NCBI GenBank assembly: GCA_043777315.1
Contig: JAYVPW010000006.1
Location: forward strand, 1 to 64,000
Source of the DNA: CAIURC01 sp043777315
Lineage (GTDB): Bacteria > Verrucomicrobiota > Verrucomicrobiia > Chthoniobacterales > Chthoniobacteraceae
Length of the DNA stretch: 64,000 nt
Direction: 5' to 3'
A model generated the notes under the pieces. The model saw only the letters and a list, made by a program, of their open reading frames with translations, was not told where the DNA came from and made no database searches. Shown here piece by piece: positions 42,500 through 51,937 of this stretch. Positions within the stretch are counted from its first letter, which is position 1, and every line of letters starts with the position of its first letter. A program made the position numbers and the translations under genes.

Positions 42500-42976
42500 A
42501 TGCAACTGCTCTCCGCACCCGAACCCAACGTCGCCCAACCTCAACCGCCGATGCCGACTTTCCGCATCCACGACCCGTCTTCAGCCCGCAAAAAAAAGGT
42601 GCTGATCCTCGAGGACGATCCCGCTTTCAAAGAGATCATCACCGACTTTCTCACCGAAAACGGCTTCGAGGTGCGCGCGGTGATGAATGGCGTCGAGGGG
42701 GTGCATGAAGTGCTCGCGAGCGACTTCGAGGTGATCCTCTGCGACATGCTCATGCCGACGCTGCCGGGCGACATGTTTTTCCGCGCCGTCGAGCGGATGC
42801 GCCCGTACCTGTGCAGCCGGTTCATTTTCATGACCGGCTACCGCGGCAACACGAAGGTCAACGACTTCATCCAGATGGTGAACGGCACCGTCATCACGAA
42901 GCCTTTCCCTGTGGACGACCTGCTCGAGCTTTTCGCATTCGTCCAGCTCCGCACGACGCTGATGGCCGCCGCCTGA
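42500..42976 (+). CDS. Single-domain response regulator
   Basis: A 158-aa receiver preceded by a 30-residue Pro-rich tail. Acidic pair LEDD (38-40), phospho-acceptor Asp82 in ILCDMLMP and Lys in VITKPFP are present. Start ATG at 42500. It is followed 12 bp later by another receiver gene, and the pair probably works in one phosphorelay. No kinase is adjacent. Confidence 0.9.
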   Translation: MQLLSAPEPNVAQPQPPMPTFRIHDPSSARKKKVLILEDDPAFKEIITDFLTENGFEVRAVMNGVEGVHEVLASDFEVILCDMLMPTLPGDMFFRAVERMRPYLCSRFIFMTGYRGNTKVNDFIQMVNGTVITKPFPVDDLLELFAFVQLRTTLMAAA

Positions 42977-42988
42977 GGACCGTAAAAC

Positions 42989-43345
42989 ATGCGTGTGCTC
43001 ATCGCCGACGACGACAAAAACGTGGTGGATCTCCTCACCGCATTCGTCACCGCCTGCGAGCACGAAGTCGTCGATCGCGTGACCGGCGGCGGCCTCGCGG
43101 TGATGCGCAGCGCCGTGCAGCATCGACCCGATCTCGTGCTGCTCGACATCATCATGCCGAAGTTCAACGGCTTCACCGTTTGCCAGCAGCTCGTCAGCCG
43201 CAATCCGCTCGTGAAAGTGATCCTGATGTCTGGACTCGTGGACGAGAGCTACCCGAGCGTCGCCACATGCGGCGCGGTCGAGTATCTGCGCAAACCGATC
43301 CACTTCGAGCAGATGCGCGAGCTGCTCACGAAGATGGCCGCGTGA
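42989..43345 (+). CDS. Single-domain response regulator
   Basis: A 118-aa receiver with IADDDKN (5-11), Asp53 in LLDIIMPKFNG and Lys in YLRKPI. It lies 12 bp downstream of the other receiver and is cotranscribed. Output domain absent, so CheY-like. Confidence 0.92.
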   Translation: MRVLIADDDKNVVDLLTAFVTACEHEVVDRVTGGGLAVMRSAVQHRPDLVLLDIIMPKFNGFTVCQQLVSRNPLVKVILMSGLVDESYPSVATCGAVEYLRKPIHFEQMRELLTKMAA

Positions 43346-43349
43346 CGCC

Positions 43350-43628
43350 TCAGGCGCGCTGCCGCACCTTTTCCTTCTTCGCTTCGCAATCGGCGTTGAG
43401 CCGGCGCAGCTCACGCGCGAGCTCCTGTTCGAGCTCTTCGATTTCCTGATATTTCCCGGCCGCCTGCGCCTTCGTCAGTTGGTCGCGGAGGAAGACTTCG
43501 CGCTCCGCGATCTTCGCTTTGAACAGCGAGTCGATCTCCGCGATTTCGGCTTTCTGGGCGTCGGAAAGTTTGGCGGTCGGCGACTGCTGCTCGAGCCGTT
43601 CCATCGCGAGTTCGTAGGCGGATTTCAT
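43350..43628 (-). CDS. Small coiled-coil protein
   Basis: A 92-aa charged helical protein (LSDAQKAEIAEIDSLFKAKIAEREVFLRDQL...EELEQELARELRRLNADCE) with heptad spacing over most of its length. No enzyme motif. Short proteins of this kind are conserved in Verrucomicrobia, in my recollection, without a known role. Its stop converges with the receiver genes. Confidence 0.65.
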   Translation of the reverse strand: MKSAYELAMERLEQQSPTAKLSDAQKAEIAEIDSLFKAKIAEREVFLRDQLTKAQAAGKYQEIEELEQELARELRRLNADCEAKKEKVRQRA

Positions 43629-43660
43629 ATTTATAAAAGATGAGGGTTGAGCGAATGATT

Positions 43661-43852
43661 GCGACCGCGGATTACGCCGATTGCGCGGATGAAGAAAGCG
43701 CGGTCGGAAGACTCAGCGCATTTCTTTTTGAGCTGGAATTCAGAAAGCCAGGAATTCCCGAGCTGTTTTCTGGCTTCCTGGCTTCCTCCTCGATCAAGGT
43801 GATCCGGTCCCGTCTTCATCCGCTCCATCCGCGAAAATTGCGGTCACCGAGC
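43661..43852. repeat. Palindrome with GCGGAT tandem arms
   Basis: The left arm GACCGCGGATTACGCCGATTGCGCGGATGAAGA (43662 onward, shown here only as its unit GCGGAT) faces a mirrored right arm at about 43810-43847. The loop contains a second pair, GCCAGGAATTC and CTGGCTTCCTGGC. No gene seen in 43629-43889. Confidence 0.75.
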
Positions 43853-43889
43853 GGTCCCGCGACGCGCGACTTTCGATTTTCCAACTTCA

Positions 43890-44657
43890 ATGATCAAACT
43901 TCTCAGCACCGATTTCGATGGGACGGTCGTCAATCACGACGCACAGCCGGCGGTCTCGCCCGCCTTTCGCGAGGCGCTCGTCGAGCTGAAAAAGCGCGGC
44001 GTTTTGTGGGCCGTGAATACCGGCCGCGAGCTCGCGCACATCGTCGAGGGGCTGCGCGAATTCGCGTTTCCGATCGAGCCGGACTTCGTGCTCACCGCGG
44101 AGCGCGAGGTTTTTCACCGCGGGCCCGGCGGGCTCTGGCAGGACTTCGGCGACTGGAATGCGCGCTGCGTCGTCGCGCACGACGAGCTCTTCGAAAAAGC
44201 CGGCCCGCTCCTCGACGACATCCACGCCTTCCTCACGACGCATGTGAAGGCGCACGCGATTTTCGACGGCAAACGCCTGATCGGCCTCGCGACCGAGACG
44301 GACGAGGAGATGGATCGCGTCTGCGAATTTCTCGAGCGCGAGCGCGCCCGCGTCCCCGGATTCCAATTCATGCGCAACACGATCTACGTCCGCTTTTGCC
44401 ACGAATCTTACAGCAAAGGAACCGCGCTCGGTGAGCTCGGCCGACTCACCGGAATCGACCGCGAAGACATCTTCGCCGCCGGCGATCATTTCAACGACAT
44501 CCCGATGCTCGACGGCACGCACGCCCGCTGGGTCGCGTGTCCCGCGAACGCGGTGGAAGCCGTGAAAATAACCGTCACGCGCGCCGGCGGCCACGTCGCC
44601 CGCAGTGTTTGCAGCGAAGGAATTTTCGAAGCCCTGCGCGCCTTCAGCGCAGTCTGA
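43890..44657 (+). CDS. HAD-superfamily (Cof-type) phosphatase
   Basis: A 255-aa hydrolase: motif I LLSTDFDGTVV (nucleophile Asp), motif II WAVNTGRE, Lys/Ser region SKGTALGEL and motif IV AAGDHFNDIPML. This is the Cof/SPP subclass with a C2 cap, acting on sugar phosphates or nucleotides. The next gene begins 29 bp downstream. Confidence 0.92.
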   Translation: MIKLLSTDFDGTVVNHDAQPAVSPAFREALVELKKRGVLWAVNTGRELAHIVEGLREFAFPIEPDFVLTAEREVFHRGPGGLWQDFGDWNARCVVAHDELFEKAGPLLDDIHAFLTTHVKAHAIFDGKRLIGLATETDEEMDRVCEFLERERARVPGFQFMRNTIYVRFCHESYSKGTALGELGRLTGIDREDIFAAGDHFNDIPMLDGTHARWVACPANAVEAVKITVTRAGGHVARSVCSEGIFEALRAFSAV

Positions 44658-44685
44658 GAATCAACCCGCAGCCCGCGCTTCCCCC

Positions 44686-45321
44686 ATGCAGCAGCGCCTC
44701 CTCCAGCAGCTCGGCCGCAGCGCGCGGCTGAAGGTCATCAACGAGCTCAAGCGCTCGCAAGGCATGTGCGTGAACGACTTGGCCGAGCGCCTGCGCATGA
44801 GCTACATGGGCGTGAAAGGCATCTGCCTCGAGCTGGAAAAACGCGGTCTGCTCGACACTTGGCGCGAGCCGCAAAAGCTCGGCCGCCCGCAGCTCCTTTA
44901 CCGACTCACCGCGCGGGCGCACGACCTCTTCCCGACCGAAAGCAACGCGCTCACGCTCGATCTCCTCGACTCCGCGCAACGCCTCTTCGGCCCGACCGCG
45001 CCGGACAAACTGCTGCTCGTCGTCTTTCAAAAAAAGAGCGAGCAAATCGCCGCGCGCATGAAAGGCGCGACCCTCGCCGAACGCGTCGAATCGCTCGCGA
45101 AAATCCGCGACGCCGACGGTTGCATGGCCGAATTCCAGCGTGGCGAAAACACGCTCGCGGTCGTCGAACATCACTCGCCGATCCTCGACGTTCTCCGCGC
45201 CTTCCCGATCGTCGCGCGACTGGAGACGGAAATGTTTCAGCGGCTCCTCGGCATGCCCGTCAGCCGCGAGGAAGAGAACGCGTCCGGCTTGTTTCGCGCG
45301 ACCTTCTCCGTGCAAGCCTGA
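44686..45321 (+). CDS. ArsR/SufR-like transcriptional regulator lacking Fe-S cysteines
   Basis: A 211-aa regulator. Residues 10-70 are a winged helix (RLKVINELKRSQGMCVNDLAERLRMSYMGVKGICLELEKRGLL). The rest follows the COG2345/SufR layout: FPTESNALTLDLLDSAQRLFG, RVESLAKIRDADGCMAEF and HHSPILDVL...ETEMFQRLLG. In SufR the last segment carries cysteines that ligate an Fe-S cluster; here they are Ser, Ala and others, so the sensing mode has changed or been lost. ATG at 44686 chosen because the family begins there. Confidence 0.8.
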   Translation: MQQRLLQQLGRSARLKVINELKRSQGMCVNDLAERLRMSYMGVKGICLELEKRGLLDTWREPQKLGRPQLLYRLTARAHDLFPTESNALTLDLLDSAQRLFGPTAPDKLLLVVFQKKSEQIAARMKGATLAERVESLAKIRDADGCMAEFQRGENTLAVVEHHSPILDVLRAFPIVARLETEMFQRLLGMPVSREEENASGLFRATFSVQA

Positions 45322-45379
45322 GCGAAGATCAGGTGTTTTCCCCGGAGCGTGCGGCACTTCGCGTGCTCAGTAGTTTTGC

Positions 45380-46864
45380 GTGATCAGCGATCATCTCCGC
45401 GCCGGCTCGAGCCTCCCGCCTGGACTTTCCCATCTGCCATCGTCGAACCGCGTTTTCGCTTCCACCCGCGCGCCCTGCTGGGCCGTGCTCAGTTTCATCC
45501 CCGATGACATCGCGTGGTGCGACTGGATTTACGGCGAGCTGCAAGGCCACGAGGTGCCCGTCCTCCTCACCGGTCTGGCCACGCCCGACGGTTTCGCCCT
45601 GCCGGAATACCTCACCGCTTTTCCCGATCGCTTCGATCCTGATCACTTCGAGCGCTACCCGGAAGCGCTCGCGACCAGCCGCTATCTCATCGTCGTCTGC
45701 ACGCCCGAATCCGCGCACGCGCCCGAGATCGACGCGCAAATTCGCGTCTTCAAAAAGGCCGGTGGCGAGGCGCGCATCATCGTCCTCCTCGCCCAGCGCG
45801 AGCCGCACGCCGGCCAGGAAAAATGGCCGCGCGCGGCCGAGTGCGGATGGCTCCCGCCGTGGCTCCGCTGGCGCTTCGGCGACGACGGCACCTTCGCTGC
45901 CGCCGACCGTTCCGAGCCGCAAATCGTCGATGCCCGCCCCGGCTGGGCCAGCCTCGACGAAGTCAAAATCGCGCTCATCGCCGCGCTGCTCGAAATCAGC
46001 GCCGCCGAGCTGGAGGAGCTGGAAAATGCCGTCGCTCCCGCCGCTCCGACCCGCACTGAAAACCCAGGCGTGCGGCCGGTCTGCGACTCGCCGATTGATG
46101 ACGAATCAATCGCAGTTTCGACAGAGCGCGCGCCTGCAATCGGGGTCGAAACATCGCCGCCAGGCGCACCGCTGCGACCGGCAAAAGCGACGCATCGAGC
46201 CCTAATCGCAGGGGTGTCGATTTGCATTTTGGCGGGCGTCGCCACGGCTTGGTTCTCGACCCGCCCGCCCGGACAAAAACCGCCGGCGTTTCTCGCGAGT
46301 CCGGCACCTGATTTTTCTGCGCAATCCGAAAAGATTCCCGAGGTCATGGTCAGTCGCCCGCCCGCAGATCCCGTCATCGCCAGCGAGTCCGCGACTCCGC
46401 CTTTTGTGCCCCCGCCCATCGCTGTCCCACCTCCGCCCGACCCGATCGAAGTCCCGCCCGCCGAGTTCCTCGGCCCTCCCCCGCCGACCTCCATTCAGCT
46501 CGCCGCCGCGGACGAGCTGCGCATGAGCGCGGAAAAATCCGGCCTCGCCGAGTTGGCCGACAGCCTCGTCCTCCGGCACGATTTCCCCCTCGCGCTCGAG
46601 ACCTACATCCAGGCTCTCGCCTCCGCCAAACGCTACGCCGGACGCCGCTCCGGCGACTCCGCGACCCAGACCGACATCGCCCTCCTTTTCCGAAAAATCG
46701 GCAGCCTGCACGCGCAGCTCGACTCCACCGCGGAGGCCCGCCAAGCCTTCGAGCAGGCACGCAAAATCCTCGCCCCGATCCACGCCAAAGGCCGCTCGAG
46801 CAAGGATCGCGCAAAGATACTCGAAGACGCCGAACGCGGCCTCCGCGCCCTGCCCCGCGACTGA
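45380..46864 (+). CDS. TIR-domain membrane protein with TPR
   Basis: A 494-aa protein. Residues 30-165 match a TIR fold (AVLSFIPDDIAWCDWIYGELQ, YLIVVCTPESAHAPEIDAQIRVFKKAGGEARIIVLL): the Glu in the APEID segment is at the position of the NADase Glu of catalytic TIRs. A helical segment follows, then a TM (ALIAGVSICILAGVATAWFS, about 274-293), a Pro-rich periplasmic linker, and a TPR-like C-terminus (SLVLRHDFPLALETYIQAL, AQLDSTAEARQAFEQARKIL). A cytosolic TIR with an external sensor is implied. Similar TIR/TPR proteins are common in Verrucomicrobia and Planctomycetes and are not always defensive. Confidence 0.75.
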   Translation: MISDHLRAGSSLPPGLSHLPSSNRVFASTRAPCWAVLSFIPDDIAWCDWIYGELQGHEVPVLLTGLATPDGFALPEYLTAFPDRFDPDHFERYPEALATSRYLIVVCTPESAHAPEIDAQIRVFKKAGGEARIIVLLAQREPHAGQEKWPRAAECGWLPPWLRWRFGDDGTFAAADRSEPQIVDARPGWASLDEVKIALIAALLEISAAELEELENAVAPAAPTRTENPGVRPVCDSPIDDESIAVSTERAPAIGVETSPPGAPLRPAKATHRALIAGVSICILAGVATAWFSTRPPGQKPPAFLASPAPDFSAQSEKIPEVMVSRPPADPVIASESATPPFVPPPIAVPPPPDPIEVPPAEFLGPPPPTSIQLAAADELRMSAEKSGLAELADSLVLRHDFPLALETYIQALASAKRYAGRRSGDSATQTDIALLFRKIGSLHAQLDSTAEARQAFEQARKILAPIHAKGRSSKDRAKILEDAERGLRALPRD

Positions 46865-46870
46865 CTTGGC

Positions 46871-46920
46871 GAGTTGTCGCCGGGGTCTGTGGCCCAGGCA
46901 TCACAGAGGCCCGCGACAAC
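46871..46920. repeat. GTTGTCGC hairpin
   Basis: GTTGTCGCCGGGGTCTGTGG and its mirror ending GCGACAAC. Degenerate relative of 39669-39720, after the TIR-TPR gene. Confidence 0.6.
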
Positions 46921-47003
46921 GAAAGCTCTGCGAAAAAATCGCCCTCGTTCTCGCCCGAAAAAGAGATTGCCAAGCCGCAGTCGCCCGCTACCTTCCGCGC
47001 CCC

Positions 47004-47213
47004 ATGCCAAAGTCGATCGCACGTCGCAAGACGAAAAAAGCTGCTGCCAAACGGTTCAAAATCACTGGCACTGGCCGCATCATGCGCCGCAAAGCCGGCC
47101 TGCGCCACCTCGCTTCGTCCAAAAGCTCGAAGCGCAAACGCAAACTCGGCAAAGACGGCGAGGTCCATGTGACCATGGTCGATCGCATCAGAGAGTGCCT
47201 GCCCTTCGCCTGA
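47004..47213 (+). CDS. rpmI: 50S ribosomal protein L35
   Basis: A 69-aa basic protein: MPKSIARRKTKKAAAKRFKI, TGTGRIMRRKAGLRHL, KSSKRKRKL. All features of L35 are present. It lies upstream of rplT with a 110-bp gap. infC, which usually leads this operon, is not present here. The start is fixed by the family. Confidence 0.97.
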   Translation: MPKSIARRKTKKAAAKRFKITGTGRIMRRKAGLRHLASSKSSKRKRKLGKDGEVHVTMVDRIRECLPFA

Positions 47214-47322
47214 GCGAACGGGTTTTGATCCTCCCGCCTATTCAGCCCTGAGCTGAATTTTTCGGCCGCGCGAGACGGCGGATCTTTCACCAAAAAACAG
47301 CGCGCCGGAAGAAACCACCACC

Positions 47323-47721
47323 ATGCCAAGAGCCACGAATGCGCCCGCCAGCCGCGAGCGCCGCAAGAAAGTCGTCGATAAAGCCCGCGGATTCCGCGGC
47401 CGCCGTTCCAAATTATTTCGCTACGCGAAGAACGCCGTGATGAAAGCGGAATACTGGTCGTATCGCGATCGCAAGGTCCGCAAGCGCCAGTTCCGCATCC
47501 TCTGGCAGGCGCGCATTAACGCCGCCGTCCGCGCGCACGGCCTGAATTACAGCCGCTTCATGGAAGGCATCAAAGCCGCCGGGATCATGCTCGACCGCAA
47601 GATCCTCGCCGACATGGCCGTCACCGACGAAGCCGCTTTCAAAGCCATCTTCGACCAGGCCAAATCCGCCCTCGACGAAAAGCGCAAAGCCGCTCCCGAG
47701 CCCGCGAAAAAAGCCGCGTAA
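47323..47721 (+). CDS. rplT: 50S ribosomal protein L20
   Basis: A 132-aa protein: SRERRKKVVDKARGFRGRRSKLFRYAKNAVMKAEYWSYRDRKVRKR and FRILWQARINAAVRAHGLNYSRFM are L20 signatures (the first region is only partly listed). The Lys/Ala C-terminal tail is longer than in E. coli. L20 organises 23S rRNA and represses its own operon in several bacteria. Terminator at 47741. Confidence 0.97.
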   Translation: MPRATNAPASRERRKKVVDKARGFRGRRSKLFRYAKNAVMKAEYWSYRDRKVRKRQFRILWQARINAAVRAHGLNYSRFMEGIKAAGIMLDRKILADMAVTDEAAFKAIFDQAKSALDEKRKAAPEPAKKAA

Positions 47722-47740
47722 CCGTCGCCCACGAATCTCC

Positions 47741-47784
47741 GACAGCCTCGAATGCGCCCCGCGTGTTCGAGGCTGTTTCGTTTT
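47741..47784 (+). terminator. Terminator after rplT
   Basis: ACAGCCTCGAA and TTCGAGGCTGT pair across a 13-bp loop and are followed by TTTCGTTTT. Confidence 0.85.
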
Positions 47785-47819
47785 GCAGCACTCGAGAGTC
47801 CCCTCGCGCCGCACGGCTA

Positions 47820-47961
47820 AAATTTAGCCACGGACGAACACGGACAAAGACACGGACAGGACACGGAAAAGATTTGAGCCGAGAAATTCGTTCCTCTTCT
47901 CTGCGCCTTTTGTCCGTGTCCTGTCCGTGTTCTTCAGCCGTGTTTGTCCGTGGTTAAATTC
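47820..47961. repeat. Hairpin with ACACGGAC tandem arms
   Basis: The left arm AATTTAGCCACGGACGAACACGG followed by further ACGGACA units faces a mirrored right arm ending CCGTGGTTAAATT. The loop is about 30 bp. The arm end GCCACGGAC is shared with the outer arms of 14434-14634. It fills the rplT-pheS gap. Confidence 0.92.
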
Positions 47962-48014
47962 AAACCTTGCGATTCCGGGCGGCTCACAGTTTTCAAAAAC
48001 CCTCACCCTTCCCA

Positions 48015-49028
<1,014 letters not shown>

Positions 49029-49032
49029 AGGG

Positions 49033-49530
49033 GATTTTTTACCGCGAAGGAGCGAAGGAGCGAAGATGGAAAGGGAGCGGATCGAGAGTATTGCCACGCA
49101 GATTGTGGATGCTGCGCTGGAGGTGCATCGAGAGCTGGGACCGGGCCTGCTGGAGTCCGCGTATGAAATGGCGCTGTGTCGGGAATTGGGTCTGCGAGAA
49201 ATCAAATTCGAGCGACAAAAGCCGATGTCGGTGGCCTACAAAGGCGTCCTGCTCGATTGCGGATACCGGATCGATCTCTTGATCGGGGGCTGCGTCCTCA
49301 TCGAGTTGAAAGCGGTGGAGTGCCTCACTCCCATCCACGAAGCGCAACTCCTCACCTATCTGAAACTCGCCGATTGCCACCTCGGTTTCCTCATCAATTT
49401 CAACACCCGCCTCCTCAAACACGGATTGAAACGCATCGTCTTCCGCCTCCCAGAAAACCCCATCCCCGACCTCCGCACCTAAACTCTCCTTCCCCCTTCG
49501 CTCCCTTCGCTCCTTCGCGGTTAAAAAATC
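49033..49530. mobile_element. Palindromic element carrying a GxxExxY gene
   Basis: Imperfect 46-47-bp inverted repeats, GATTTTTTACCGCGAAGG at 49033-49078 and the mirrored CCTTCGCGGTTAAAAAATC at 49484-49530, have tandem GCGAAGGA units. They enclose exactly one gene (49066-49482), whose start codon lies within the left arm. The element separates pheS and pheT, which are normally close or overlapping. Other hairpins in the window have the same design with no gene. Confidence 0.75.
49066..49482 (+). CDS. GxxExxY protein, PD-(D/E)XK nuclease-like
   Basis: A 138-aa protein of the GxxExxY family (Gly27, Glu30, Tyr33 in GLLESAY), frequent in multiple copies in Verrucomicrobia, Planctomycetes and Cyanobacteria. 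The later part shows an endonuclease-like core: Asp70 in YRIDLLI, Glu80-x-Lys82 in LIELKAV and a RecB-type QLLTYLK helix (Gln94, Tyr98). That is the residue order of PD-(D/E)XK enzymes, so nuclease activity is plausible but unproven. It is enclosed by inverted repeats between pheS and pheT and presumably is cotranscribed with them. Confidence 0.88.
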   Translation: MERERIESIATQIVDAALEVHRELGPGLLESAYEMALCRELGLREIKFERQKPMSVAYKGVLLDCGYRIDLLIGGCVLIELKAVECLTPIHEAQLLTYLKLADCHLGFLINFNTRLLKHGLKRIVFRLPENPIPDLRT

Positions 49531-51930
49531 ATGAAAATCTCCCTCAACTGGCTCCGCGAACTCATCGAGCTCCCGCCCACCACCGACGCCCTCGTCGATC
49601 TCCTCACCCTCGCGGGCGTCGAGGTCGAAGGCATCGAAACCCACGGCGTCGCGATTCCAAATGTCGTCGTCGCGCAAATCCGCGAGAGCGTCCAGCACCC
49701 CAATGCCGACCGCCTCAGCGTCTGTCAGGTCGATGATGGATCGGGCTCGCCGCGCCAGATCGTCTGCGGCGCGAAGAACTACGTCGTCGGCGACAAAGTC
49801 CCGCTGGCCCTACCCGGCGCGGTCCTCGGCCCAGATTTCAAAATCAAAATCGGCAAACTCCGCGGCGTGGAAAGCCAGGGCATGCTTTGCAGCGCGGACG
49901 AGCTCGGCCTGCCGAAAGGCGCGGACGGTTTGCTCATCCTCCCGGCCGACGCGCCGACCGGCGCGCCTTTGTCAGAGCTGTTTCCCGGCGACACCGTCCT
50001 CGATCTCGAGATCACCCCGAACCGCCCCGACCTGCTCAGCGTCACCGGCATAGCGCGCGAGATTGCCGCGTTGACCGGCGCCAAATGGAGCGACGCAGAG
50101 CGAGCTTTTGACATCGTGGAAGCCGTGCCGCTCGGCATCTCCGTCGAAACCGAAGCGTGCTCCATTTACACTGCGCGCCGCATTGCCAACGTGAAGATCG
50201 GACCGAGCCCTGAGTGGCTTCGGCGGAAATTGGAGACGGTCGGACTCCGCGCGATCAACAACGTCGTGGACGTGACGAACCTCGTGATGCTCGAACTCGG
50301 GCAGCCGCTTCACGCCTTCGATGCGGGCAGGCTCGACGGCGAAATCCGCGTGCGCGGCGCGCGCGATGGCGAGGAATTTGCCGCACTGGACGGGCGCATT
50401 TATCGACTCGCCCCCGAGCATGTGGTCATCGCCGACACGAGCCGCGCGCTCGCTCTCGGCGGCATCATGGGCGGCGTGGAAAGCGGCGTGAACGACACGA
50501 CCCGCGACATCATTCTCGAGAGCGCGACTTTCGATCCGGCGACGATCCGGCGAACCTCCCGCGCTCTCGGGATCGCGACCGATTCCAGCTACCGGTTTGA
50601 GCGGGCGATCGACACTGCGGGCGTCTCCGGCGCCTCGCAACGCGCCACGAATTTGATCTGCGAACTCACTGGCGGCACTGCGGGGCCGCTGATCGCCGGG
50701 CTTCCCGTGAATGCCACCACCGCCTCCGATCGAACCGCCGGCATCGACATGGGTGGCGCGGTTTTCACGCATCGCGTCGCGCTGCGGAAAGAACGCGTCG
50801 ATGCCATTCTCGGCGTCGAAATCGCTGCCGCGCGCATCGTGGAAATATTGAAAGGCTTCGGCTTGGAAGAGTCGGAACAAGGCTGGCTCGTCCCTTCATT
50901 TCGCCGCGATCTCGCCCGCGAGATTGACCTCATCGAGGAGATCGCCCGCGTCGTCGGCATGGAAATCATCCCGGCGAAAACGCAGGCGCGCTTCGCTCCC
51001 GCGAGTGAAACCGATCGCGCCTACGACCGCGCGATGACGCTCCGCCGGGCCTGTGTCGCGCAGGGTTTCCACGAAGCGCGCAGCCTCACGCTGGTGCCTG
51101 CCCAACCGCTCGGGCTCGCGCTGACGCAGACCAGCGCGGGCGATCTTCAGCGGGTGAAAAATCCGATGATCGACGATCAGGTCGTCCTCCGTCCGAACCT
51201 GCTCCACGGCCTGCTCACCGCCGTCCGCGAGAACGTGCGCGCGGGCGCGAAATCGGTGCGTTTGTTCGAAATCGGGCGCGTCTTCTCGACTCAAGAACCG
51301 GAGGACTCCTCGCATCTCGCGATGGTCCTCAGCGGCCCGGTTTCCGAGCGTTCGTGGCGGGCGGGAGAGGGGAGCGACGCAGACCTTTTTCAACTCAAAG
51401 GCCTGCTCGCCGAAGTGCTCGACGCGGAGACTACTTTTGAGCCTCACGAGAACCCCGCGCTCGCGCTCTCACTTCTCGTCAAGATCGGCGGCGAGCCCGT
51501 CGGACGCGCCGGACAACTCTGGCCCGCCGACGCGCGCGCCCTCGACACAACCGCGCCCGTGCTCTTCGCCGAGTTCGACCTCGGCGCGCTCGCACAGCCC
51601 GCAAACGCTGCTGCGAAGCGGTACCGCGAGATCCCGCGCTTCCCCGCGACCGTGCGCGACATCGCGCTGCTCGCCCCGCGCGACCTTTCACACGCCAGCA
51701 TCGAACGCGTCCTGCGCGCCGCGAATCAGCCGCTGCTCGCGAGCATCGAACTCTTCGACCTCTTCACCGACCCCACCGGCGCAAAGCTCCCCGCGGACAA
51801 AAAATCGCTGGCCTACTCGTTGACATACCGGGCCCCGGACCGGACACTCACCGCAGATGAAGTGAACGCGGCGCACGGGCAGTTGAAGGAGCGTCTGAAA
51901 GCAGAGTTAGCCGTGACGTTTCGCGAGTAG
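49531..51930 (+). CDS. pheT: Phenylalanine-tRNA ligase beta subunit
   Basis: A 799-aa subunit of full length. Domains in order: N-terminal part with EMAP-II-like tRNA-binding domain (about 40-150: VVVAQIRESVQHPNADRL, QIVCGAKN), B3/B4 editing region (about 210-390, DVTNLVMLELGQPLHAFDA), B5 domain (about 405-480), catalytic-like core (EEIARVVGMEIIPAK, RVKNPMIDDQVVLRPNLLHGLL) and the C-terminal anticodon-binding FDX-ACB domain (YREIPRFPATVRDIALL, SLAYSLTYRAPDRTLTADEV). The ATG immediately follows the right inverted repeat and has no visible ribosome site of its own. Confidence 0.97.
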   Translation: MKISLNWLRELIELPPTTDALVDLLTLAGVEVEGIETHGVAIPNVVVAQIRESVQHPNADRLSVCQVDDGSGSPRQIVCGAKNYVVGDKVPLALPGAVLGPDFKIKIGKLRGVESQGMLCSADELGLPKGADGLLILPADAPTGAPLSELFPGDTVLDLEITPNRPDLLSVTGIAREIAALTGAKWSDAERAFDIVEAVPLGISVETEACSIYTARRIANVKIGPSPEWLRRKLETVGLRAINNVVDVTNLVMLELGQPLHAFDAGRLDGEIRVRGARDGEEFAALDGRIYRLAPEHVVIADTSRALALGGIMGGVESGVNDTTRDIILESATFDPATIRRTSRALGIATDSSYRFERAIDTAGVSGASQRATNLICELTGGTAGPLIAGLPVNATTASDRTAGIDMGGAVFTHRVALRKERVDAILGVEIAAARIVEILKGFGLEESEQGWLVPSFRRDLAREIDLIEEIARVVGMEIIPAKTQARFAPASETDRAYDRAMTLRRACVAQGFHEARSLTLVPAQPLGLALTQTSAGDLQRVKNPMIDDQVVLRPNLLHGLLTAVRENVRAGAKSVRLFEIGRVFSTQEPEDSSHLAMVLSGPVSERSWRAGEGSDADLFQLKGLLAEVLDAETTFEPHENPALALSLLVKIGGEPVGRAGQLWPADARALDTTAPVLFAEFDLGALAQPANAAAKRYREIPRFPATVRDIALLAPRDLSHASIERVLRAANQPLLASIELFDLFTDPTGAKLPADKKSLAYSLTYRAPDRTLTADEVNAAHGQLKERLKAELAVTFRE

Positions 51931-51937
51931 TTCTTTC

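Noticed and set aside
49033..49530. Group I or II intron or homing endonuclease insert
   Set aside because: The insert lies between two genes, not within one, and lacks intron core or LAGLIDADG/GIY-YIG motifs.
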